Assembly (NCBI GenBank): GCA_025656505.1
Contig: JAHXHR010000025.1
Span: 1-34,318 of the forward strand
Source of the DNA: Candidatus Thiodiazotropha sp. (ex Epidulcina cf. delphinae)
Lineage (GTDB): Bacteria; Pseudomonadota; Gammaproteobacteria; Chromatiales; Chromatiaceae
Direction: 5' to 3'
DNA length: 34,318 bases
The notes below the pieces were generated by a model. It saw only the letters and a program-made list of their open reading frames with translations, was not told where the DNA came from and did not search any database. The position numbers and the translations under genes were made by a program. The stretch's first letter is position 1; the number at the start of each line of letters is the position of its first letter. Shown here one piece after another: positions 23,784-31,595 of this stretch.

Positions 23784-24953
23784 ATGGCCGACTCATTGAT
23801 GACAACCTATAAACGACTGCCTGTAACCTTCGAACGGGGCGAAGGCCCCTGGTTGTGGGACACTCAGGGACGCCGTTATCTCGACGCCGTCGCCGGCATC
23901 GCCGTCTGCGGCCTTGGTCACGCACACCCCGTGATCCGCGAGGCCCTGTGTGATCAGGCCGGGAGCCTGCTTCACACCTCAAATATCTACGGCATCGCCA
24001 ACCAGGAAAAGCTTGGTGACAGGCTGTGCGCCCTGGCATCCATGGACAGGGTTTTTTTCGCCAACTCCGGCGCCGAGGCCAACGAAGCGGCAATCAAGAT
24101 CGCCCGCCTGTACGGCAATAAAAAAGGCATCAAAAACCCAGCCGTTATCGTCATGGAGCAAAGCTTCCATGGACGCACCCTGGCCACCCTCTCCGCTACC
24201 GGAAACCGTAAGGTTCGGGCTGGATTCGAACCCCTGGTGCAGGGTTTCGTGCGTGTCCCCTACAATGATATCGAGGCCGTTGCCGAGATCGCGCAACACG
24301 GCAATAGCGTAGTTGCGCTACTCGTGGAACCTGTCCAGGGCGAGGGAGGGATCAATATCCCCGACGCGGACTATCTCAATCGGATTCGTGAAATCTGCGA
24401 TCAACACCAATGGCTGATGATGCTGGACGAGATTCAGACCGGCGTCGGACGTACAGGCAGGCTGTTTTCCCATCAGCATAACGGCATCCTCCCCGATGTG
24501 ATGACCCTGGCTAAAGGTCTGGGCAATGGTATGCCTATCGGCGCCTGCCTGGCTCGAGGCACTGCCGCTGAGGTATTCGCCCCCGGTAATCATGGCTCTA
24601 CCTTTGGCGGCAACCCACTCGCCTGCCGGGTTGCGCTGACGGTGCTGGATCTGCTTGAATCCCAGCAGTTGGCGGCACGGGCCGCTCGTCTTGGTCAGCG
24701 CATGCATGCCGGTTTCCAGTCGAAACTTGCCGGACGGCAAGGCGTAGTATCGATACGCGTCTCAGGCCTGATGATCGGTATCGAACTTGACCGTCCATGC
24801 GCCGAACTGGTCACTCGCGCCCTCGATCAAGGGATGCTGATCAATGTCACCGCAGACAAGGTGGTGCGCCTGCTCCCCCCGCTGATCATCAGCGATGCGG
24901 AGTGCGACCACATCATCGACAACGTCTGCGCCCTAATCGACGGTTTTCTCTGA
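23784..24953 (+). CDS. argD: Acetylornithine aminotransferase
   Basis: The 389-aa class III PLP enzyme begins [21 protein letters not shown], as ArgD does. Family blocks seen are [49 protein letters not shown], and the PLP lysine Lys244 in [13 protein letters not shown], then [14 protein letters not shown] 23784 is preferred over the upstream TTG 23763; ATG 23799 is also possible. It converts N-acetylglutamate semialdehyde to N-acetylornithine in arginine synthesis, and may also act as succinyldiaminopimelate aminotransferase. argF follows after 23 bp. Confidence 0.92.
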   Translation: MADSLMTTYKRLPVTFERGEGPWLWDTQGRRYLDAVAGIAVCGLGHAHPVIREALCDQAGSLLHTSNIYGIANQEKLGDRLCALASMDRVFFANSGAEANEAAIKIARLYGNKKGIKNPAVIVMEQSFHGRTLATLSATGNRKVRAGFEPLVQGFVRVPYNDIEAVAEIAQHGNSVVALLVEPVQGEGGINIPDADYLNRIREICDQHQWLMMLDEIQTGVGRTGRLFSHQHNGILPDVMTLAKGLGNGMPIGACLARGTAAEVFAPGNHGSTFGGNPLACRVALTVLDLLESQQLAARAARLGQRMHAGFQSKLAGRQGVVSIRVSGLMIGIELDRPCAELVTRALDQGMLINVTADKVVRLLPPLIISDAECDHIIDNVCALIDGFL

Positions 24954-24976
24954 TTGCCCTACCGAGACAGCGATTT

Positions 24977-25882
24977 ATGACCAGGCACTTTCTTTCACTT
25001 CTCGACCTGAGCAGAGACGAACTTTACGGTATTGTTCGCAGAGCCACAGAACTCAAGCGGATGCAACATCGCGGCGACATCCACACATCGTTGAAGGGGA
25101 AGAACCTCGGTATGGTGTTCGAGAAGTCCTCCACCCGCACCCGTGTCTCCTTTGAAGTCGGCATGTCGCAATTGGGCGGGCATGCGCTGTTTCTCTCGCC
25201 GCGGGACACCCAACTGGGGCGCGGGGAACCGATAGAAGACAGCGCACGGGTGCTCTCACGGATGCTGGACATCATCATGATCCGCACCTTCGAGCAGGGG
25301 AAACTGGAATGCTTCGCCGCCCACTCTCGGGTACCGGTAATCAACGCCCTTACCGATAAGCTACACCCCTGCCAACTGCTGGCGGACATGCAGACCTATT
25401 TCGAACATCGCGGCGATATCAATGGCAAAGCCGTTGCCTGGATCGGTGACGGCAACAATATGTGCCACTCCTACATCAATGCCGCCAGACAATTCGGGTT
25501 TCACTTGAACATTGCCTGTCCCGAGGGGTACGATCCCGATCAGGCGATACTCACAGCCGCAGGAGACCGGGTTTCCGTGATACGGGATCCACTCTCGGCG
25601 GCCGGCGGCGCCGACCTGATTGTCACTGATGTCTGGGCCAGTATGGGACAGGAAGAGGAACAGGTTCTGCGGAAGCGGGCCTTCGCCCGGTATCAAGTGA
25701 ATGACGAACTGATGGCGCAGGCGGCCGACGATGCGCTGTTTTTCCATTGCCTGCCCGCCCACCGCGACGAAGAAGTGACGACTTCGGTGATCGATACCGA
25801 GGGGAGTGTGGTCTGGGATGAAGCGGAGAATCGCCTCCATTCGCAAAAGGCCCTGATGGAGTTCCTCCTGCTTGGCAGATAG
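24977..25882 (+). CDS. argF: Ornithine carbamoyltransferase
   Basis: The 301-aa enzyme starts [16 protein letters not shown]. Carbamoyl-phosphate residues are STRTR (52-56), the HPCQLLAD block follows, the ornithine side has DVWASMGQE, and the active-site Cys is in FHCLPAHR. All key residues are present and the length matches the family. The open frame extends upstream into argD in another frame but the ATG at 24977 is clearly the start. It forms citrulline from ornithine and carbamoyl phosphate, and with argD forms a two-gene arginine operon. Confidence 0.94.
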   Translation: MTRHFLSLLDLSRDELYGIVRRATELKRMQHRGDIHTSLKGKNLGMVFEKSSTRTRVSFEVGMSQLGGHALFLSPRDTQLGRGEPIEDSARVLSRMLDIIMIRTFEQGKLECFAAHSRVPVINALTDKLHPCQLLADMQTYFEHRGDINGKAVAWIGDGNNMCHSYINAARQFGFHLNIACPEGYDPDQAILTAAGDRVSVIRDPLSAAGGADLIVTDVWASMGQEEEQVLRKRAFARYQVNDELMAQAADDALFFHCLPAHRDEEVTTSVIDTEGSVVWDEAENRLHSQKALMEFLLLGR

Positions 25883-25969
25883 CGCCGTCAATGAAAGTGT
25901 GGTCTGTTTCGATACAAGGATCCTATTGAGTTGTACAATGCCCCATTCCCGTCAGACTGAAAGATAACC

Positions 25970-26638
25970 ATGAAGAGATTCATCATTCCGTTCTTCTGTT
26001 TGTTACTGTCGCCCATCCCGGCGCATGCTAAAACACTCTATGTCACCGACATCTTCCAGATAACGATGCGAACCGGTGAGAGCACGACACATCGCATCAT
26101 GCGCATGCTTGACAGCGGCGCCGCTTTGGATGTCGTTTCGACCAACCCGGAGTCCGGGTACAGCAAGGCGCGCTTCGGCGGCTCGGAGGGATATGTCCTC
26201 ACCCGGCAACTGGTGAGAGAACCCAGCGCCCGCACCCAATTGGATACCATGCGTAAAGAGGTCGATGCGCTAAAGGCCGCTCCCGGTGAATTGCGCAGCA
26301 ACCTGGCCGAGCTGCAAAAAAAGCATCGTGAGTTGCTGAAGGCGCACAATAGCCTGCAGGGGGTCAAGAACAAACAGGAGCAGGAACTGCAGAGCATCCA
26401 GCGGACTGCCTCCAACGCCATCCGCATCTCCAATGAACGCAATGAACTACGCAAACAGGTAGCCGATCTGACCAGGGAGGCGGAGGACCTGAAACAGGAA
26501 AACAGGGATCTCAGCAATGAAGCGACCCGTGACTGGTTCCTGATTGGAGCGGGGGTGATCATCGCCGGCATTCTCATCGGCCTGATTCTCCCGCACCTGC
26601 GCTTTCAGCGCCGCCGCAACAGTTGGGGATCGCTTTGA
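25970..26638 (+). CDS. YgiM-type SH3-domain membrane protein (TIGR04211-like)
   Basis: The 222-aa protein has a signal peptide (MKRFIIPFFCLLLSPIPAHA), a bacterial SH3 domain (KTLYVTDIFQITMRTGES to GYVLTRQLV, about 21-82), a long coiled coil (about 88-190; LRSNLAELQKKHRELLKAHN and onward), and a C-terminal membrane anchor (WFLIGAGVIIAGILIGLILP) with a basic end. This order is that of E. coli YgiM and the TIGR04211 family, whose role is not firmly known; an envelope or peptidoglycan-related role is assumed. It converges with ptsP, 6 bp between stop codons. Confidence 0.88.
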   Translation: MKRFIIPFFCLLLSPIPAHAKTLYVTDIFQITMRTGESTTHRIMRMLDSGAALDVVSTNPESGYSKARFGGSEGYVLTRQLVREPSARTQLDTMRKEVDALKAAPGELRSNLAELQKKHRELLKAHNSLQGVKNKQEQELQSIQRTASNAIRISNERNELRKQVADLTREAEDLKQENRDLSNEATRDWFLIGAGVIIAGILIGLILPHLRFQRRRNSWGSL

Positions 26639-26644
26639 TTAATT

Positions 26645-28906
26645 CTACCTTCCCGCACGCATCAGGCCGCCCAGCCCCATCTCCTCCAGGGCGTTGCCCA
26701 GCAGCGCCTTGATTTCCGAGGCGCGCTCACAGCGCAATGCCGCCTGCAGCAACTCCCTGGCCCGGCTGCGAGAGATCGAGCGGATCACCCATTTGACCCG
26801 CAGCAGGCTGCCGCCGTTCATGCTGAGACTATCGACCCCCATGCCAAGCAACAATACCGCTGCCGCGGGATCACCAGCCATCTCACCGCAGACGCCGACC
26901 TCCTTTTGAAAGACCTTGGCGCCGTTTACGATCTGAATCAGGGCGCGCAGCACCGCCGGATGGAGATCGTCGTAAATATCCGCCACATAGGAGTTATTGC
27001 GATCCACCGCGAGTAAATATTGGGTCAAATCGTTGGTGCCGACAGAGAGGAAGTCGATACGCCTGGACAACACATCCACTTGGTAGACCGCCGCAGGCAC
27101 CTCGATCATCACCCCGATCCTGGGCATCGACACTTCATGACCCTCCTCGATCAATTCATCGTGCGCACGCTGAATCAGCAGCAAGGCATCATCCACCTCC
27201 TGCACATGACTGACCATCGGCAGCAACAGACGTAAATTGTTCAGGCCGACGGTAGCGCGCAATATGGCTCGCACCTGGGTGAGAAAGATCTCCGGGTGAT
27301 CGAGGGAGATGCGGATACCGCGCCAACCGAGGAAAGGGTTCGACTCGACCACCGGAAAATAGGGCAACGGCTTGTCACCCCCGATATCCAAGGTGCGTAT
27401 CGTCACGGGACGCGGATAGAAGGTCTCCAATACCCTTCGATAATTCATCACCTGCACCGATTCGCCGGGAAAACTGTCACGCACCATGAATGGCAGCTCA
27501 GTGCGATAGAGACCGACCCCCTCCGACTGCTCGGCGCCATGGGTGCTTAACTCCGAAATCAGCCCGGTATTGAGATACAGGGGTACCCTGACCCCATCGG
27601 TGGTCTCGCAAGGCAGATCCTTGTCGGCCTCCAACTCCCGGTAGAGCTCACGATCCTCATTGGCCAGTCGCCGATACTCTTCAAGCACGGAAGGCGCCGG
27701 GGACACGTAGACACGTCCCAGATAACCGTCCAGGATCACAAAGCGGCCATCCATGCGGTTGACCGGCAGGTTGCTCAGCCCCATCACGGCCGGCACCTCC
27801 ATCGCCCTGGCCAGAATCGCCACATGGGAGAAGCCGGCTCCGCTCGCCGACACCACGCCGGCCAGACACCCCCTAGGCACCTCTGCGAGTTGCATCGCAC
27901 TGACCTCGTCACCCACCAGAACCGTGTTCTCCGGGTATTCACCGGGAGAGGTGACCTTCTGCTGAAGATGCATCAGGATGCGGCGCCCCAGATCACGCAC
28001 ATCCGAGGCCCGCTCGCACAGATAGCTATCCTCCATGGCGTCGAACACCTTGGCATGCCCCTCGATCGTCTCTCGCAGAGCCCCTGAGGCCCAGTTGCCG
28101 GCGTAGATACGCTTTACCGTATTCCCGATCAGGGAGTCGCTGTCCAACATCATCAACCAGGCATCGAATAACGCCCGGTCCTCCGCCGGCAGGCTGGCTT
28201 CGAGGCGGTCCTGTATTGCCATCAAATCCTGTACCACAGCGGCCACCGCAGTTCTGAAATCCTCCTCTTCCCGGGCCGGATCCTGGGCCGGCCTGTCGGG
28301 AACCGCCTCCAGATCCGCCGGCGGATAGACCACTACCACCGTTCCCAAGGCGACACCCGATGAACCAGGCCGCCCCTGAAAAAAGCGTTTCGGCGGCGAC
28401 AAGTCGCTACGGGTAATCAGATTACCACTGGCCTGGGCATGGGTGATGGCCCCCGCCAACCGGGCCGCCAGCGTGAACAGGAATGTCACTTCGCCATCGG
28501 CAAAGCTGCGCCGCTCGATCTGGCGCACGACCAACACCCCAAGCACTCTACGGTTCTGAATGATCGGCACGCCGAGAAAACCCGTGTAGTGCCTCTCACC
28601 CGTCTCATGGATGAAGAGATAACGACTATGGCTTGGCGCATCAGCCAGATTGACCGGTTCGGCGCGCTCACACACCAAACCGATCAGGCCGCGATGGTAG
28701 GGTAACCTGACCTTACCCACTGCCTCAGGCAGCAGACCTTCGGTGGCCATCAGGACGTGGTCTCGACGTTCGAAATCGGTCAGATAGACGGAACAGACAT
28801 CCGCATCGACAGCCCGCCTCACCTGGGTGACGATGATCCCCAGCGCCTGCTCCAGATCTGAAGCTGCGTTGACCTCTTTGACGATACGGTGAAGGGTATC
28901 AAGCAC
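26645..28906 (-). CDS. ptsP: PtsP, nitrogen-PTS enzyme I
   Basis: The 753-aa protein starts at GTG 28906 with a NifA-like GAF domain (MLDTLHRIVKEVNAASDLEQ to about 165), then the enzyme I part: phosphohistidine domain with His361 in GAGFSHVAILAR, and the PEP-binding barrel with TLDIGGDKPLPYF, GWRGIRISL, and Cys673 in VCGEMAGDP. It transfers phosphate from PEP to NPr in the regulatory nitrogen PTS. Length matches PtsP (about 750 aa). rppH lies 36 bp upstream on the same strand, the usual rppH-ptsP pair of gammaproteobacteria. Confidence 0.94.
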   Translation of the reverse strand: MLDTLHRIVKEVNAASDLEQALGIIVTQVRRAVDADVCSVYLTDFERRDHVLMATEGLLPEAVGKVRLPYHRGLIGLVCERAEPVNLADAPSHSRYLFIHETGERHYTGFLGVPIIQNRRVLGVLVVRQIERRSFADGEVTFLFTLAARLAGAITHAQASGNLITRSDLSPPKRFFQGRPGSSGVALGTVVVVYPPADLEAVPDRPAQDPAREEEDFRTAVAAVVQDLMAIQDRLEASLPAEDRALFDAWLMMLDSDSLIGNTVKRIYAGNWASGALRETIEGHAKVFDAMEDSYLCERASDVRDLGRRILMHLQQKVTSPGEYPENTVLVGDEVSAMQLAEVPRGCLAGVVSASGAGFSHVAILARAMEVPAVMGLSNLPVNRMDGRFVILDGYLGRVYVSPAPSVLEEYRRLANEDRELYRELEADKDLPCETTDGVRVPLYLNTGLISELSTHGAEQSEGVGLYRTELPFMVRDSFPGESVQVMNYRRVLETFYPRPVTIRTLDIGGDKPLPYFPVVESNPFLGWRGIRISLDHPEIFLTQVRAILRATVGLNNLRLLLPMVSHVQEVDDALLLIQRAHDELIEEGHEVSMPRIGVMIEVPAAVYQVDVLSRRIDFLSVGTNDLTQYLLAVDRNNSYVADIYDDLHPAVLRALIQIVNGAKVFQKEVGVCGEMAGDPAAAVLLLGMGVDSLSMNGGSLLRVKWVIRSISRSRARELLQAALRCERASEIKALLGNALEEMGLGGLMRAGR

Positions 28907-28942
28907 GGTGCGGTTTATCGCTCTGGCGCGCCGGCCGGACCG

Positions 28943-29467
28943 TCAACGCCGACTCTGCCGCAGATAACCGGAGAGGACGCGCCCAGGAACCCCTTCCGGG
29001 TAGAGCAACGGCGCAAGCTCTTCCAATGCCCTGGTGTAAACATTACGTTTGAAGTAGATCACCTCGCGTATGGGTTGCCAATACTTGACCCAACGCCACT
29101 CCTCGAATTCCGGGAATTCACAGTGATCCAGACGGAAAGCGTCTTCGCCGCATTGAGCGCGCAGCAAAAACCAGATCTGTTTCTGACCGATGCACAACGG
29201 CTCCCGATGGCGACGGATATACCGTTCGGGGAGCCGATAGCGCAACCAGTTCCGGGTGGCGCCAATGATCGAAACCTGGTCGCACCTCAGCCCTACCTCC
29301 TCCCGTAACTCCCGGTACATGGCCTGCTCAGGCGTCTCATCGCACTTGATGCCCCCCTGGGGAAACTGCCACGCATCCTGACCGATCCGACGCCCCAAGA
29401 ACAGCTGGCGAACGTCGTTACACAGAATAATGCCGACATTGGGGCGAAAACCGTCTGAGTCAATCAA
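28943..29467 (-). CDS. rppH: RppH, RNA pyrophosphohydrolase
   Basis: The 174-aa Nudix protein begins at TTG 29467 ([17 protein letters not shown]), which matches the RppH N-terminus although the codon is TTG and no good ribosome-binding site is seen. The Nudix box is [20 protein letters not shown] followed by VGL, with all catalytic Glu residues. Other family features are WQFPQGG and the aromatic [10 protein letters not shown] segment. It removes pyrophosphate from the 5' end of mRNAs and starts their decay. Confidence 0.94.
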   Translation of the reverse strand: MIDSDGFRPNVGIILCNDVRQLFLGRRIGQDAWQFPQGGIKCDETPEQAMYRELREEVGLRCDQVSIIGATRNWLRYRLPERYIRRHREPLCIGQKQIWFLLRAQCGEDAFRLDHCEFPEFEEWRWVKYWQPIREVIYFKRNVYTRALEELAPLLYPEGVPGRVLSGYLRQSRR

Positions 29468-29653
29468 ATTGAAGGCCGAATGAAATAAAAATCAATACCC
29501 TGGATTCTTCCATATTCGTCAAGGGGCGGCAAGGCGGGCCATACATAAACCTTTGCTAATTATGGAAATTCCGTTACTGTTTGAGGTTATTAATCCGGCG
29601 ACCTAATATGTTGCCCCGGGCCGCGGCAAAACTCGAAAAACTCAGGACTATTC

Positions 29654-30325
29654 ATGGCGTTGGCAATCTTCGACCTCGACAACACCCTGCTTGCAGGGGA
29701 CTCGGACTATCTCTGGGGGCAATTCCTGGTTGAGAAAGGGGTGGTGGACGGGGAGCGGTACGAGCGGGAAAATGAGCGCTTCTATCACCAATACAAGCTA
29801 GGCCGGCTGGACATCATCGAGTTTTTGCGCTTTTCCCTCAAACCGTTGCGTGAAAACCGACCGGAAGAACTGCGACAATGGCGCAGGGAGTTCCTAGACC
29901 ACAAGATCGCTCCGATCATTCGCGCTGAAGCCCGTCGGCTGGTGAAGAAGCACAGGGATGCCGGCGATCTATTGCTGATCATCACCGCCACCAATGCCTT
30001 CGTCACCGCCCCCATCGCGCAGAGATTCGGCATAGACCACCTGATCGCCACAGAGCCGGAGACGCTGGACGGCCGCTACACCGGCGAAGTCGCGGGGGAA
30101 CCCAGTTTTCGGGAAGGCAAGGTCAAGCGCCTGCACGCCTGGCTGGATGAACATCAACAGAATCTTCACGGGAGTTGGTTTTACAGCGACTCCCACAACG
30201 ATCTCCCTCTACTCGAACAGGTCGACAATCCGGTCGCGGTAGACCCGGACGAAACCCTGGAACAAATCGCCCTGGAGCGCAACTGGCCGATTTTGCAGTT
30301 ACATGGAGTGAACATTCATCACTGA
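29654..30325 (+). CDS. HAD-superfamily IB phosphatase (SerB-like)
   Basis: The 223-aa protein shows HAD motif I FDLDNTLLAGDSD (Asp7, Asp9), motif II IITATN, motif III Lys in REGKVKRL, and motif IV YSDSHNDLPLLE. The helical cap after motif I (ERYERENERFYHQYKLG) is typical of subclass IB1. Relatives are annotated as phosphoserine phosphatase-like or histidinol-phosphatase-like; the substrate is not fixed by sequence. AGGA precedes the ATG. It is divergent from rppH, sharing a 186-bp region. Confidence 0.88.
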   Translation: MALAIFDLDNTLLAGDSDYLWGQFLVEKGVVDGERYERENERFYHQYKLGRLDIIEFLRFSLKPLRENRPEELRQWRREFLDHKIAPIIRAEARRLVKKHRDAGDLLLIITATNAFVTAPIAQRFGIDHLIATEPETLDGRYTGEVAGEPSFREGKVKRLHAWLDEHQQNLHGSWFYSDSHNDLPLLEQVDNPVAVDPDETLEQIALERNWPILQLHGVNIHH

Positions 30326-30370
30326 CACCTGAATCCGTAGGTATAGATAACAATCAGCTAATATCTTTTA

Positions 30371-30664
30371 ACCTAGAATCCTCAGTTGACCACTATGCAC
30401 ACGACTCATCATGTTGAGAACATGGGTTTTTTCCGTATTGGGAATACTCACCTAGCGGGTGAGCAGCGTTACGCCGTGAATAGCACGCTTGTGGCGGCGC
30501 ATGGCTGCGTTACAACGCCTTGGAATAGAGCAAACTATTCCGCGCCGTTGCGCGCCGTGCAGGGATGCACCAGTGTCGCAAGCACAGGGATGTGCAGGAG
30601 CGACCCTTGCCCTGCACCATCACAAACGCACTCTTCACGGCGTTCAACTGAGGATTCTAGGTTT
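30371..30664. mobile_element. 294-bp MITE-like element, family B
   Basis: CCTAGAATCCTCAGTTGA near 30373 and TCAACTGAGGATTCTAGG ending near 30664 are perfect inverted ends. The interior has nested palindromes, for example CTCACC...GGGTGAG (about 30447-30463) and GGAATAG...CTATTCC (about 30521-30540), and no convincing gene. Its right half is repeated in inverted orientation at 31005-31170. The ends are related to those of the element at 4194-4341. Confidence 0.7.
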
Positions 30665-30683
30665 AAGGAAAGAGGGTACATTC

Positions 30684-30911
30684 ATGTCAAACACCGCCTT
30701 TTTTGCGGTACTCATCGTCCTCATTCTCGGCATCCTGTATGTGATGAAGGGCAGCGACAATCCGCCGCAAACCGGCATCCACCAGACCCCGAAGGAATAT
30801 ATCGAACTGATAGAGCGGAAAAAAGCGGCGAGGCGCGCGGTCGAACAGTCACTCAGACAGGGAGAGGAAAAGACCCGCAAGGCCCTGGAAGAGGCCGAAG
30901 TTCAGCGTTGA
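30684..30911 (+). CDS. Small single-pass membrane protein with charged tail (75 aa)
   Basis: The ATG at 30684 is preceded by AAAGAGGG. The protein has a membrane segment right after the start (NTAFFAVLIVLILGILYVM), then a hydrophilic tail with a basic/acidic helix (EYIELIERKKAARRAVEQSL onward) likely to form a coiled coil. I recognise no family. It starts 20 bp after one family B repeat and is followed by an inverted partial copy of the same repeat 94 bp after its stop codon, so it lies between two repeat copies; a longer reading from 30489 would run through the repeat and is rejected. Confidence 0.6.
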   Translation: MSNTAFFAVLIVLILGILYVMKGSDNPPQTGIHQTPKEYIELIERKKAARRAVEQSLRQGEEKTRKALEEAEVQR

Positions 30912-31004
30912 CAGAAGACGTTTAAACCGTCCGACCAACTGTAACCGAAGATGACTGATCTTAAAGCGGGTAAAAGCGCGCCCTCTCCCCTGTCTATCAC
31001 ATAA

Positions 31005-31170
31005 CCCTAAAAACCGCAGTTGGACGGGGTGAAGTGCGTGCTTGCGGGGGTGCAGGGCAAGGGTCGCTCCTGCACATCCCTGTGCTTACGGCACTTGTGC
31101 ATCCCTGCACGACGCACAACGACGCGGAATCGTCATGCTACTCCAAGGCGTTGCAACACAGACAAGATGG
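31005..31170. repeat. Partial, inverted copy of the family B element
   Basis: CCTAAAAACCGCAGTTGG begins here and is followed by GCAGGGCAAGGGTCGCTCCT, which is the exact reverse complement of part of 30371-30664 (about 30603-30640). Similarity continues through TGCATCCCTGCACG and AAGGCGTTG and fades by about 31170. No second terminal repeat is found, so the copy is truncated. Confidence 0.65.
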
Positions 31171-31280
31171 AGCCTTTCACCGCGTCTCCCACGAAGCTTT
31201 ATTACTGCGGATCAAACGATTGACAGGCCTTGCCTCCTATGCGTTTTATGGCGACCCTTGCGTGATATTCTTCCGCGTTC

Positions 31281-31463
31281 TCAAACGAGCGGCATCTTAA
31301 CCAGAAAATCGCCATTTCCGTCCTGTAAAAAAGCAAGTTCCGCATAGAAATCCGACGGGATCACAGTTTTGTTCGCGCCGAACTCGAACATGCAGGAAAA
31401 GCAATAACCAACCCAGTCATTTCCATCAAATTGTGATCGTCTTTGCTTGAGTATTCGAGCCAT
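31281..31463 (-). CDS. Possible small unknown protein (about 60 aa)
   Basis: From ATG 31463 the frame reads MARILKQRRSQFDGNDWVGY, then a CFSCMF segment, then FGANKTVIPSDFYAEL and FLVKMPLV. The composition looks protein-like and the region is not a shadow of any other gene. There is no clear ribosome-binding site, the frame is open to 31523, and no family is recognised. It may be a small gene or a remnant of one. The rest of 30912-31595, apart from the repeat copy, holds nothing I can name. Confidence 0.3.
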   Translation of the reverse strand: MARILKQRRSQFDGNDWVGYCFSCMFEFGANKTVIPSDFYAELAFLQDGNGDFLVKMPLV

Positions 31464-31595
31464 GTCACACTGCCGGAAATATAAATTAATAGTGTGAATT
31501 TGGTCCATTAAAACTGTGACCATGTAAATGAATAAAATGATGCATTGACCGCCATAGTGGGCAACTAAACAGATACCGCTATTGAGGTCAAGGCC

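Noticed and set aside
30489-30683. Longer N-terminus for the 75-aa membrane protein
   Set aside because: The extension lies in the repeat element and would put a basic, low-quality segment before the membrane segment; the 30684 ATG has its own AGAGGG.
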